From Gigantopelta aegis (lineage: Eukaryota; Mollusca; Gastropoda; Neomphalida; Peltospiridae), in contig NC_054708.1 in the NCBI RefSeq assembly GCF_016097555.1, forward strand, positions 18,324,596 to 18,388,595: a stretch of 64,000 nt of DNA, in the 5' to 3' direction. The notes below the pieces were generated by a model. It was not told the origin of the DNA. It was given only the letters and a program-made list of their open reading frames with translations, and ran no database searches. Positions 29,053 to 41,143 of this stretch are shown here, piece by piece. The first letter of the stretch is position 1. Each line of letters starts with the position of its first letter. A program made the translations under genes and the position numbers.

Positions 29053-29449
29053 ATAAAACAATGATTTAAATATTTACGACCACAAATAGCAAGAACATTA
29101 TCATTTATATCTGGTTCGGGCGAGTTGACCAATATTTGGAGCGAGCTGATTACACATACTGGGATGCGTTGACCAATCACTAGCACTGCGGTGAGGTGGC
29201 GGTTTTAGGGCGTCGAATTTCTCCCTATTACACAGTATCGATACATCTATCATACTGTTCACGCTAGTCTTGACAACTTGATAAAACAAGTTATTTAATA
29301 ACAGTAATAATTCTTTTACATGTACTTTCCAGCGAACAGAACAGTACATACCACGACGTTTAGTATATCAGACCCGAGCCTTATTCCAGGTTTTAATAAA
29401 GTTTCGCCCATAAAGCGTAACATTGTCTAGATAATATGTTTTGTAAGCA

Positions 29450-29866
29450 TGTCATGTCATGTCATAGGGTTTTACGTGCACATTCAGAACAAGCTGTTAT
29501 AGCGCGCGCCTGTCGTGGGCAAAAGAGCCGGCCTTGACCGGCTCCTCCGTCCATGACAGGAAAGGTGGGGGGAGGGGAGAGGAGGGACCGCCTGCACTGG
29601 CAGGTGCAAGGGAGCACCAGCAGCCCAATCAAATCGGTAGCGGGGGGGGGGGGGGGATGCTATGGAATTTGAATGGAGCAGTTAAATGCCAAAGAGAAAA
29701 GGGTGCGCAATTTTAATTGAGGGAATATGGCGCAATTTTGAACGGTCGGTCGAAAGGTAAATGGCCGAGCTAATATTGGTTTTTATATTAGTGAATCGAG
29801 AGTAGCTCGTTAATTTTAGACCTCTACGTGTGCTGTGGTGTCTCCCTAGGTTGCCCATAGGGCCCG
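29450..29866 (-). mobile_element. 5'-truncated LINE 3' end with 11-bp duplication
   Basis: Minus strand: begins at GGGCCCTATGGGCAACCTAG, has a long non-coding 3' part and ends in repeats of ATGAC. TTTTGTAAGCA at 29439-29449 and 29867-29877 is the target duplication. The same 3' part is at 61360-61800. A run of about 15 G near 29641 lies inside. Confidence 0.88.
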
Positions 29867-30089
29867 TTTTGTAAGCACGGTAATAAAGCATTTTGTACTG
29901 GAAAAAACGTCAGACGACTACGGTGCTGCTATCTAACTGCTGGAAACTACAGAGACGAAGAAAGAGGAAATTAAACGGAACAGAGAATGCGCATGTCTGT
30001 CAAATACGGAAGTTTTTAGATCTCTGTTTTTATGTTGAAATTTTAATGTCATGTGAAAATTGTAACATTTAGATTATAAAATAACCAAA

Positions 30090-30134
30090 ATGGGACTTTT
30101 CGGTAAAGGTCAAGAAAAGTCGCCAAAAGACATG
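30090..30134 (+). CDS. CHMP3: CHMP3 exon 1 (residues 1-15)
   Basis: AACCAAAATGGGAC start context with A at -3 and G at +4; ends CATG before GTAAGACA, phase 0. Encodes MGLFGKGQEKSPKDM, the amphipathic membrane-inserting start. Confidence 0.95.
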
Positions 30135-33100
30135 GTAAGACAGAATCTAAATCAACAAATATGATATGTATTTCGAAGTATGTCGATCTCGCCCTGTGTC
30201 GATCTCGCCCTGGGCCTGGCGAAGTCGCCCCGGGTGAGTTCGCCAAGACTTATTTTCATCGTTAGGCGAAGTTATCATACATATTAGACTTGCTAGAAGA
30301 CATATATTACAACATATATTATAGTATATATCTACTGTCATTATCAGCATGTTTTTGTGCCAAAACTACAGGGTTATACCACTTATACTACTATTTTTGT
30401 GTTGGGACACGCTGTGGCGAGATCGCCATATTTACTTCCGTGTTGCATGTCTGTTTAGCGAAGTCGCCAGTACATTATAACTCAACAATATTCAAGTTAC
30501 AAGCAGTTTTATGTTTACTTCATTAAGTAAATACATGTGCAGTAGTCATGTTTTGATTTTCTTGTTGTAAAATGTAATACATTGGTAGTTTACATTTCTG
30601 ACGATTTCACTTGCAAGCCGGGGCGAGATCGCCAGGATTTTTCTTGTTTAAGTTTACAGTTTATTATAATAAATACACGTAAAGTACACATTTATGGTTT
30701 GTTTTCATCATGTAATGTAACATTTTTTAAGTTTACATTTCTTATTATTTCACTTTTTCAGGCTGTGGCGAGATCGCCAGGATTTTCTCAGTGTAGCATT
30801 TTTATGTTGGGTGAAGTTGTCACACGTTACTACGCAACTATTTGTCATAAGTGCACACTTTGATGTTCAATTTGGTATAATAAATATATGAACAAGACAA
30901 CATTCATTTATTGTTTTGTTTTTATTGTGTAATGTGCAATTTTTTAATAATAAATACATAAACAGTACTTACTTGTTTGTTTTCTTGTATAATGTGATAT
31001 ATTCGTAATTATTAGTTCTGTCCATTCCACTTCAACAAGCTGTGCCAAATCACTATGATTTTATTGAGTGATGCATATTCGTTTATTTCATTACAGTAAA
31101 TAAATAAATGTACAGCATTCACAATTAAATTGTATGTTACTGTGAGTGAGTACATCCTTTGGTTGAAACTAAACAGTGGTAATTAATGTGAATGGTAATT
31201 ACACATGGAAATGCTGTTACTGATAACCGTTCACAATTTATTGAATTAATGCCATCATTACTTGATTAATCTTGATTGACTGATTAACTGTTCACCATTA
31301 CCCCCGATTACAGTGTGCACAGTATTCACTGTCATAACTTAACTTCTCAAACTTTATTTCGATTCACTCAGGCCGTCAAACGACAGCATATGAGGACATA
31401 TTTTACAATAGTTATTTACAGTGACAAGATGACAACAGGAGTTCTTCATAGAATATATACAGACATAATTCAAAATAGCTATATACACATTTTAAAAAGA
31501 AGACACGTGGTGACAGAACATTTAAATAAAGCAGATAAATCTTTATACATCAGTACTTTTAAAAGTATAAAATGATATCGGAGATGTTTATCTATGGTTT
31601 ACTAAATTTAGTATAAGTGGTATAACCCTGTAGTTTTGGCATCTTGTCACTGTAAATAACTTGTAAAATAAAAGCTTGATAGTGATATGAATTAATATTG
31701 AAGGTCAAAGCGCAGTGTGCATCTGGGAAAACGGAACTCACAAAACATGCCTTGTTCTATTAATTACACTGCTGTTTTATTCAGTTAACGTGCAGGCTAA
31801 GACATTCAAGTATTGGGAGGAGTACGAACGTGGTGAGAGAAGTGCAGCCAGACTTCTCCGTGCTTGCTCCCGCTTGGTGTCTCCGGTATAATGTATCATA
31901 AATGTACCTCGTCGGTTCAGTGCATATTTTAGTATTTAGTATATATCAAATAATCGTTAAAATGTAAACTTAAACAAGACAAATCCTGGCGATCTCGCCC
32001 CGGCTTGCAAGTGAAATCGTCGGAAGTGTAAACTACCAATGTATTACATTTTACAACAAGAAAATCAAAACATGACTACTGCACATGTATTTACTTAATG
32101 AAGTAAACATTAAACTGCTTGGAACTTGAATATTGTTGAGTTATAATTTACTGGCGACTTCGCTAAACAGACATGCAACACGGAAGTAAATATGGCGATC
32201 TCGCCACAGCGTGTCCCAACACAAAAATAGTAGTATAAGTGGTATAACCCTGTAGTTTTGGCACAAAAACATGCTGATAATGACAGTAGATATATACTAT
32301 AATATATGTTGTAATATATGTCTTCTAGCAAGTCTAATATGTATGATAACTTCGCCAAACGATGAAAATAAGTCCTGGCGAACTCGCCCGGGGCGGAATC
32401 GACACAGGGCGAGATCGCCAGGTTCCTGTATTTCAGTAAACGTGAATCAGAACATATCCCATTTCCGTAATTTCGTAAAAAAAAACGGCCCGTTTCGCGG
32501 CACAATACCCTATGATGTTAATAATACCGGTAGGTCCTACATATTATTTTGTGTCTAGATGAGGACAATTGCTTAGTCTAGTAATCTACCAAATATACAC
32601 CTGCCAATCAGGAATCGCAGGTGGAAGTGCCTAAAAGAATAGACCAGTATTATTATCCTGGCGTCATATGATTATAGTTTTCGATACAATAAGCAAAAAA
32701 TTAAAATACAATAATGCTTACCTATCGCAAGTCACATTAGTTTATTGTGAAAAACTGATAATTTTTCATGAATCCTGAGTTTTCCTCCAAAAAAACTCGC
32801 TGCAAAGTCGTACAGGTGTTTCTGCTATATTTTCACAAATGTCATATGTTTTTGATAGTTCATTGGCTGTCTATTTTTGTCCTTGTTATGGTAGTGTGGG
32901 GTCTATACTCTGTGCAGTAATTTACATCAAAATCTTTTTTTGAAAATAAAATCATAAAATATTTGTAACTCGTAAAAAATATTGAATAATTTTCAGACAA
33001 ATAGACGGTGTTCACTGAACACATATTTACATTAGGTTTTCGACATAAGTTAATGTCTAATCATCTTGTTATACGTATCAACGGCACCAAAATTCAGATT

Positions 33101-36100
33101 GTCACCGTATGTACTCTGACGGCAATACAGAATTATATATTTTCAATAAATCTAATTCCACCAAACCACCTTTATTTGTAGTAAATGTAAATGCACATGT
33201 GAATGACATAAATTTTATTGTTCAATGTAATGATCACATGGTATATCATCTAACTTTGGCAGGTCAGATGTCATTGTTGCAGACAATAACTTTGCAGGGA
33301 TTTGTGATACCTGGATTTCGCCATGTGAGGCATTTCATTAGTACCAAAATATTGCATTAAGAAAAACTGATAACATGGACACTATTTATGGCATTATAAG
33401 TAAAACAAAGTTGGCAGCTTGACTTAACCTTTAGACTACTGGATTAATTTTTAACAAAAACCACGTTGAGTGGGTACAAGTTTATAATTTTTACTCACAT
33501 ATATTCACTTTTGTTTTATAAAAATATGAAATAAAGTTCATATATTAATCGGTAAGTATTATTTTCGTGTCTTTTTTTGTAATTTCAGCTGTCCAGTATT
33601 TATGTCCATTATTCCCGATAACAGTGGTTTTCTGACCAGAATTTTTTTTTAAACCCGAACTAACAATCGTATTGCAATATTTGATAATTTTCGTTGGTGG
33701 TAAAACGATCAAATTTATTATCAAATTAGCTGTCACAATCAGCTATTGATCCCTGAAAATGACCGCGACGTGCCGCCATTGTTGTCAAGCGAAAATACTT
33801 GCCGAAAACCACTTTTTGAACTCAAAATTTCAAGGTATTTTCAATTGAAAAAATCAAAAGAAAAGCCACCATTTTGAAAAAAATAAAATTTTCTTTAATT
33901 ATATTTCTGTTTCCGGTGAGTGTCATGTGCAAAATGGCGGGAAATATGAATTGAGGAATGCACTGTATACAGTGTACAGTATATTGACTGACGTGACATC
34001 GGGCGAGATATCTCGCCTGCAGTAGTCAGAAGGTTAAAGCATTTTCAATATTGAGAGAAAAAAGACACTTTGTTGTTTATGTTCAGGCTGATAGTGACGC
34101 AATATCTCGCATAATCTCGCGTTACATGCAGTTATAAACAAACTATCGAAAATATATGTCGATTGAAATTGTATGACGGTACGATAAGTAAACAGTCAGG
34201 ATATGACGTAATGCAGGGCGCACATTAAGTCAATACTTTTCTTAATGTGTTTCCCACTATTTAGTTCATCAAGATTAACCTTGAATGCATGTGCTAGCAC
34301 AAGCCAATGTTAATTGGGCTAAGGCATTACACCTTTAGCAAGCTCTGAACGTTCCAAGCAATTTTGCTCGGAACGGAATTGCGGTCAGAATAGCGACTAC
34401 CATCACGTTTTCCCACCCTAATCGTGTATTGTGATCTATTTTCAGCTTATGGAGACCAAGAAATACTTACTTTGAAACGATCTTCACTTTGAATTAAAGG
34501 AAAATGTTACTGCTGTGTCTTGCTTCTTCCTTCAGTGTTCCATTTAACAACAAAATAATACTTTAAAATAAAAATTAATTAATTGCTCTACAAGTAACTA
34601 AAACATAAGTACTAAGTTTTAAACTGTTACTTACCTATCTTTTTCTCAGTTTTCTTCTAAAAAAGTTGCGGGAGGAGACAAACATATTTCTCTCTTGTTT
34701 GCCAGTACGTTAAATGTTACTGTTGCCCCTTGCTCGCCACGTGGAGGCCAGAGAGTTGAAGACCTACCCTATGTAATTTTCTTTTCAGCCTAATTTTGTC
34801 AAGTTTGATCCTATACCATTGTTCCGTTCTCGCTTTGGCTCCCTCCCCGCCTCATCCAGAGGTAATTTAACAAACTGCTCTCACATTATGAGGGTGTGTA
34901 ACACGATAATGCATTGTCTTTTGTTCAGTGTATTCGGTTGTGAATTGTCACCAAGAACGGTGCTGGCAGTTGCTCCTATAACCTACAGGGCAATATATCC
35001 CATGTCAGACCGATAGCAACAAATATATTGGCAAGATGTAGCACGTTAATTGATAGACAAAAAAAAGAGTATTGTCTTGTAGAGGGGTGAAACGTTATCC
35101 AAACTGCTACACACATTAAACAGGTCAACTGGCTCTCATCTGTTATGAAAATATATTTTCCCTGATTGCCAACATCCCTATCAGTATCACAAGTAAGCGA
35201 GGCATTAAATTAGAAGACAATATCAGGGAACATTTTGTTTTCAAAATCTTGATTAGCAATATTTGTAGTCTATTGAAAATTGATTAGCAACTACTGTTAA
35301 TGTTTTAAAATTGTGTAGCGATCTTTGAAACTTGCGTAGAGAATTGCAATGCAATACTGAATAAAATGTTCCGTCAATTCTGCTTTTCTGAACAGGATTT
35401 TATTTTTAAAATCTTTCTTAGTAACAACAAGATAAAACAATGTGTAAATGCCACATTTAGTTAGTGATGCTGTATAAAATGCTCTTTGGTTTTGACTTTG
35501 ATGACCTACGTCAAGACCTTTAAAAAAAAAAAATTGTTCTTTATTATATGATTCATTCATCAAGTGCTTGTTTGCTGTGCATCATGCTTATCATTTGCAT
35601 CTTTGCAGGTTACAGAGTGGACTCATGGTATTAGAAAAGAAGGTTACAAACTTGACAGACAGATTAAATGTAAGCCACAGTGTGTTATAATTTAATGTCA
35701 ATTAGTTGTTGACATTTTTTCTGGACGGACACTATTTTGTTTCAGTGAACTATATGATTTTGTTTTATGTTCAAGTACTGTTATTGCCCTTAGGAGGGGT
35801 TTCCTTGGCACAAAAGTCTCAACATTAATATTTGTATCATTACAGTTAGTATTTGGCATTAAGAGGAAACTAGTTGTAATCTGGGAAACTGCTAATTCCC
35901 TACTATAAAACATGTAACGTATATCAAGGACTATGATTTCAGTTAATTATGCATTCCACTGGTTTATGTCAGAAAATCCTATGCATACTGTAGTGTGTAA
36001 ATTAAAAAAAAACACATTTGTCTACCATTTACATTAAAATAAGCATTTTTATTTGTACTTATTTTTGTTAGCAATACAGAGAGAGCAAGAAAAATCGAAA

Positions 36101-39100
36101 CGGATGTTGAAAGATTCTGCAAAGAAAGGTGAAAGGGAATCATGTGTCATATTAGCCAAGGAAATTGTGAAGTCAAATAAGGTTGTCAACAAACTTTATG
36201 TATCCAAAGCTCAGCTCAGTTCAATACAGATGCAGATGAAAAACCAGCTAGGTGAGTAGGCGAGGAAAGCCTGAATTTAAATAACAAATATTTCTTAGTT
36301 GTATGTTTGAAAACATTTTGTAATACACTGTCTTAAAATAAATTACTTTTGAAAACAAGAAAATGTTTGTCAGTGTAAAACATCAGTCAGACGAACATCT
36401 CTGGTATAATTATACCTCTAATTTTAATAAAATTCATATATCTCTAGGTGAGATTGAGGTCTTGTTATTCAAGAAAGACAATTCTTTATATTTATTTCAA
36501 TAATAAAAAAAAGTTATAATCTAAACTCTGTTTAGAAAAAAACCCCAGTTTGGATCAGCAATGTTTGACTGTGTAGAAGTCATAGGAATTGACATATTTA
36601 TTTGTCAAAATAGTCAAAATATATCTTTGTTAACAAAGTTAGTATAAACTGGCATAACTAGAATGTTGGTTACACAGTGTCTTACTCCAATAATTTAAGT
36701 GAATTACATAATACATGTATAATTGATATCATTTAAGACACTCATAGTGCATTTACTTGTGAAATTGTCATGCCCTGGAATTTTGAAGTGACAAGTCTTT
36801 AAGTACCATTAAAAATGCATAATTGTTTTTATCAATGTTTTGTCAGCCACACTAAGGATGGCAGGATCACTGGAAAAGAGTGCGGATGTCATGAAGAGCA
36901 TGCAGCAGCTGGTCAAGGTACCCGAATTGCAGGCCACCATGAGAGAAATGCAGAAAGAAATGATGAGGGTGAGGACTATATTTTTTTAATACAAAAATAT
37001 TTTAACCTTTTTTTAAAAAGTCATATTTTCATGTTTTCATTTAATAATTCACAGAGGAATGAAATTGTGATCATTTTTGTTATGGACTTTTAAACAGTGT
37101 AGGATTTTTAAATGTTCATCAGTTTGTGTGTCATTCTATTACATAGCTTATAACTTGTATTGTTTGTAACTTACATTTTTATAATCCTTCCCATGTGGAA
37201 TGCCTTTTTTTATACTATGTGGTTTACTACAAGTTATTTATTTCTGAGCTGATTGTTTTCGAAATTGCACATAAAATCAGTTGTTTATTTTAATTTCCAA
37301 ACCACTTTTGTTTCTTCTTACGTCAAATCAAACTGAAATTATTTACAAAATTAATTTTTGTAGGAGGGTGGGACAGACTGTAGATTGCTGGATCATTAGA
37401 CTAAGTCATATTATTATTATTATTATTTCAATTTATTTTTGTGCCAATATTAAATTAAGGTTCAAGCATGCTGTCCTGGGCACACACCAGCTATCTGGGC
37501 TGTCTGTCCAGGACAATGGGTTAGTTCTTAGTTGTTAGTGAGAGAGAAGAGAGTGTAGTGGTCTTACACCTACCCATTGAGTCGTTAAAACTTGCTCTGG
37601 GTGGGAGCCGGTACCGGGCTGCGGGCCCTGTACCTACCAGCCTTGTGCTAGGTAATGGTCATAGTGCTATGTTTGTTCAGGCTGGAATCATCGAGGAGAT
37701 GCTTGATGATACAATGGAGTCTGTGATGGATGATGCTGAACTGGACGACGAGGCTGAGGAGGAGGTTGAAAAAATGCTCTTTGATCTTACCGCAGGTACA
37801 AAGCATTGTTCAAGCTTCAATTGTGTGCACTCATTTTGATTTGGATATGATATTATTATTGTTTAAAAACTATTTATTCAATAAAAAATTAAGTAGATCA
37901 ACAAACAGGCATTAGGCCTATATAAATGCCTCTCCATATGATATTATCATAATGAATAAATGTTGGATAGCATCTCAGCACCATGATAATGTATCTGAGT
38001 TAGGTCTGGTTTCAGTCAGAAAAATAATGTAGTTTATGCTATTTTCATTGTTAAAAGAAAATATTGGGTTTTACTCTCTTTTTTATTATACCCAGTAGCT
38101 ACAAAACTAAATATTATGTGGGAGGTCTGTGTTAATGTTCTTGCTAAACTATAAGATCTATCTTATTTTACAGCCATTGTGGAAATAAATTCATGTGGGA
38201 GATTCCCAGCATGACTTTCAGAGCACTAAGCTATGATTGGAAAATAATTTAAAGTGACAGACCCTGGTTTTTATACACTATCGTGTATTTTTCGCAATTA
38301 GATACGGGGGGTTTTATCATTGAAATAAGACATTACTTAATTTTTGTTGTTTGGATTATCAGTTTCAGTACTTTTGAGTATTTCTTGTGTTCGTGGTGTT
38401 TGTAATATCGTGAAATGCATTTTCCATAATTCTAAAATGCCACTGACAAAATAACGGTTATTGAGACAAGCTACTAGATCTGTTTTTCCAGTTTTAACAT
38501 CACAGAGTCTTGGTTTATTTTATATTAACGTTATACAGATGTGTTAGAGATTTGTTGATGAACCAAACTTGGTGTTAAATTTCCATGGGCTGAAACAAAG
38601 ATCTGTGCCTTTAATGAAATGATGCATGTCTTGAACCAAATGGCGCTTGACTGATCATTTGCAAACATCACATGTGTTGATGGTCAGTCTTGTGCCAAAT
38701 TGAAATTTGACAAGTTACCAAGTGTCTTGAAATCTGTTGTGTGATTTGGTTTTGAAATTTGGATTAGGTCTAAAAATATTATAACATCTTTGACTTCTCA
38801 CTGCAATTAACAGTTAGTGGCATGAACCGATTTTTAGTAGACAAAAGTGTAAATTTTATCAAATAGACATTCAGTTTTTGATATTCATTTTTCATTCATA
38901 TTTATTAAAATATCTCTAATTTTATAGTGATTTTAATGTATGTATTCATAGGTGCACTTGGCAATGCCCCTGCTGCTGTGAAGGATTCTCTCCCAACTGG
39001 TGAACTAGAGGGAGCCACTGCATCCACATCTGCACCTGCAGAAGAATCTGATGAAGAGATGGAGTCCATGAAAGCCAGATTAGAATCTCTCAGAAGCTAG
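30090..39100 (+). CDS. CHMP3: Charged multivesicular body protein 3 (ESCRT-III), six exons
   Basis: Subunit of ESCRT-III (yeast Vps24), which polymerises with CHMP2 and CHMP4 on endosomal and other membranes to drive scission away from the cytosol. Exons 30090-30134, 35609-35669, 36072-36251, 36847-36968, 37681-37795 and 38952-39100 join in phase to 672 nt, 223 aa, against 222 in human as I recall. The start MGLFGKGQEK is the family signature; a basic helical core follows (REQEKSKRMLKDSAKKG, VILAKEIVKSNK), then MAGSLEKSADVMKSMQQLVK, an acidic stretch (DDAELDDEAEEEVEKM), and a C-terminal MKARLESLR fitting the MIM1 motif that binds MIT domains such as those of VPS4. Intron 1 is 5.5 kb because of a foldback element. 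Confidence 0.96.
30175..32426. mobile_element. 2.25-kb foldback element in CHMP3 intron 1
   Basis: Left arm (30175 to about 30665) and right arm (about 31965 to 32426) are inverted copies of ~460-490 bp with high identity; TGTATTTC at 30167-30174 and 32427-32434 is an exact 8-bp target duplication that meets both ends of the arms. Both arms carry GGCGANNTCGCC boxes (30416, 30622, 31988, 32194, 32377, 32408 and variants). The 1.3-kb middle is AT-rich, has another box at 30777 and a stray piece of arm sequence near 31612-31640. No transposase is recognised, so it is non-autonomous. The 8-bp duplication suggests hAT or a relative. Confidence 0.88.
32435..35608 (+). other. CHMP3 intron 1, remainder
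   Basis: Mostly AT-rich. A perfect 16-bp palindrome GGCGAGATATCTCGCC lies at 34002-34017. An open frame at 33109-33360 (83 aa) looks less random than its neighbours but matches no family I know. No splice-compatible extra exon is evident. Confidence 0.5.
35609..35669 (+). CDS. CHMP3: CHMP3 exon 2 (residues 16-35)
   Basis: Acceptor CTTTGCAG, donor GTAAGCCA, phase 1. Encodes VTEWTHGIRKEGYKLDRQIK. Confidence 0.93.
36072..36251 (+). CDS. CHMP3: CHMP3 exon 3 (residues 36-95)
   Basis: Acceptor TTTTGTTAG, donor GTGAGTAG. Encodes the long helix-hairpin core, including KLYVSKAQLSSIQMQMKNQL. Confidence 0.95.
36847..36968 (+). CDS. CHMP3: CHMP3 exon 4 (residues 96-136)
   Basis: Acceptor TTTTGTCAG, donor GTGAGGAC. 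Encodes LRMAGSLEKSADVM through EMQKEMMR. Confidence 0.95.
37411..37657 (-). mobile_element. SINE of the second head family, next to CHMP3 exon 5
   Basis: Minus strand reads GGTACCGGCTCCCACCCAGAG, then ACGACTCAATGGGTAGGTG, CTCTCTCACTAAC, and CTTGAACCTTAAT toward its 3' end, the same order as the copy at 63010-63395. GTCATA at 37405-37410 and 37658-37663 may be the duplication. It lies in CHMP3 intron 4. Confidence 0.8.
37681..37795 (+). CDS. CHMP3: CHMP3 exon 5 (residues 137-174)
   Basis: Acceptor GTTTGTTCAG, donor GTACAAAG. Encodes AGIIEEMLDDTMES and the acidic DDEAEEEVEKMLFDLTA. A SINE ends only about 18 bp upstream of the splice site. Confidence 0.95.
38249..38614. mobile_element. TTAA-flanked MITE in CHMP3 intron 5
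   Basis: Diverged copy of the element at 48817: ends TTAAAGTGACAGACCCTGG and AGATCTGTGCCTTTAA, interior ATAACGGTTAT, TTTTAACATCACAGAGTC and AACCAAACTTGGTGT. Confidence 0.75.
38952..39100 (+). CDS. CHMP3: CHMP3 exon 6 and stop (residues 175-223)
   Basis: Acceptor TATTCATAG. Encodes a Pro/Ala/Glu-rich linker and MESMKARLESLRS with TAG at 39098-39100. AATAAA follows at about 39121. Confidence 0.95.
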
Positions 39101-40209
39101 TGAAACCAGATATTTCCCAAAATAAACTTTTGAGCTACTTACTGTATAATGTCACTGAGAGGCATTTGGGATTATTTTGTGAGAGAATTGTTGAGAGTAT
39201 TTCATAATGTCTCTGTCTTTAATTTCAAACAGTTCTCTTGTAATTTTATCAGATCATGTTCATACTCTGAAAGCAAAGTAGACTGAAAACAAGGAATTAC
39301 TGTAAGTTTGAATGACCAAATATGGTTACATAGTGATAGACCATATCTAAAATATTTTAATCATTTAGAAATTAAGGGTCAGAAGTAAGTTACTTAATTG
39401 TAATTTTTTTAAAAATTATTCTGATACATGATATGTCATTTATTATCAATACTGAATGCCAATTATTGGTCTCTTAAGTACTTAAAATTATGCCAACCAC
39501 TAAGTTACTGTCAGTTATCGGTGAAGAGACAGAATCTGGTGTATTCTCATCTTTATAGACTTTGGCACTAATTATTCCTAAAGTTGCCTGAAAAAAGGGA
39601 ATTGGGCGGTTTTTTGAAAGTGGGTGTATGAATATTTCCCGTCTTCATTTTGAACCTTCATTGTGAAATAATTGTCCATACATAAAACATCCTTATGTGT
39701 TTGATAAATGCACATATCACCAAGTTTTTCGGCTCATAATACCTACAACTAAAGCAATTGCATTTCTGAAGCAGCAGGTTGTTAAGATGGCAATAGCAGG
39801 GTTCAGATTTAACCACAGCACCGACAGAAAGAGCCATAGTTTTCCTCCTTACTTGTCACTGTGTCCCGGAAAATCTGAAGTGGTCAATGGCAAGAAAAAT
39901 CCTGGGGTGTCCTAATTGATTTGCCACCATGTACTTTCCATAGGGTGATGTCATTTTTGTCTGAGAAAACTTCATAGAATGTAACCTGCTTTTGTGCTCC
40001 TCTTTTTAAAGGAAAATTTTGCCTTAATGCCCCTCCAATTTGCCTTGATGCCCTAATTTGTGTTATTAAACCAAAGGCAACACATGTCGTGCCCCACCCC
40101 AACCCCACCCCCACTTTTTATTTTTATTTGATTCCTGTACTGGGATACAGTAATATCTGTTGTATCTTTTTATAAAGATGTCTCATTATATTTCAGTTAT
40201 GTCCATATA
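39101..40209 (+). other. CHMP3 3' UTR and downstream intergenic DNA
   Basis: AATAAA lies about 20 bp after the stop and further AT-rich candidates follow, so the UTR end is uncertain. Around 39780-40110 is low-complexity, repeat-like sequence with no recognised gene. Confidence 0.45.
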
Positions 40210-40544
40210 CAGGGCTTGAAATAGGAAGTAAAATATGGCCTGCTGGGGTTTTTTTTGAAATAGCATGTCAAAGAAATATTTCCTGCTAAGAAAAAATTAT
40301 AGCCTGCTGGAAATAAGATAGCATGGGGTGAAGGGAGCGTTTGGAATAGTGAGAAATTTTAGGACTGCTGAGATGTGCTTTAGACCATTATGGAATTAAC
40401 ATATAAAATAATCACGAGCTAAGTAGCAGATAAGATAATCATTAAAAATTACCTGCAATTGTTTTGTGGTTTTAGCAGGTGAATTTTTACTTCACCTGCT
40501 AGACCTGAAAAAAAAATGCATTGCTTTTCAATTTTCGAGCCCTG
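40210..40544. mobile_element. CAGGGCTTGAAAT MITE, ~335 bp
   Basis: Left end CAGGGCTTGAAATAGG and right end ATTTTCGAGCCCTG are imperfect inverted repeats; AGCCTGCTGG and GCAGGTGAA motifs recur inside. hAT-like by its CAGGG end; no clear target duplication. Confidence 0.65.
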
Positions 40545-40966
40545 ATCTGTCATTCTTATTACTGTTTCAGTCAAAAGTTAGATTTCTGAAGATGACTTCA
40601 CAAAACATGTATTCAGTGTAGTTTATGTCATTCGGTATGAACTGTAAATATGTATAACTTAAATATTTATCATTGTGTACTTTTTCATTGTACATATAAA
40701 AATCCATTTAAATGTATTTTTTCCTTGTACTTGTAAAGCATGTTATGAATTATTCGAAGGAACAGACAGAATTATAATTTTATGAAACTATCTGTATGGA
40801 ACTACTTTTTATTTATCATCTTGAAGTAGTTGAAAGCAAATTGGTATGAACTATGACAGACAGAATGATTTGGGGGGGTGGGGGTAGGGAGAACCATACT
40901 GCTGTTCACTTATAGTTTACAGAGCTGTGTTAGGATCTCAACATAGCCTTTTCTGTAGAAATAACC

Positions 40967-41135
40967 AGAGCCGGTTTAAGGATCCGCGGGGCCTGTAGTA
41001 CAAATAGCAGTGGGAACTCCTTCCCAGAATATATATTTTGCAACCCCCTTGGGGAGAGGGGGAAAAATAAATCTACACGTCACCGCAGGGCCCATAGCAC
41101 ATGCTACATGTGCTACTAGGATAAACCAGTACTGG
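40967..41135. mobile_element. 169-bp MITE with 8-bp duplication
   Basis: AAATAACC at 40959-40966 and 41136-41143 flank ends AGAGCCGGTTTAAGGATC and AGGATAAACCAGTACTGG, which are imperfect inverted repeats. Fits a hAT-type non-autonomous element. Confidence 0.75.
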
Positions 41136-41143
41136 AAATAACC

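Larger units (their letters stand above)
28679..30089. promoter_or_regulatory. Head-to-head intergenic region of GOT1 and CHMP3
   Basis: The two start codons are 1429 bp apart and diverge, so both promoters must lie here or in the first introns. It holds a TATG/TGTG microsatellite (28958-29052) and a truncated LINE (29450-29866). No clear TATA box is obvious at either start; the arrangement is what supports the label. Confidence 0.5.
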
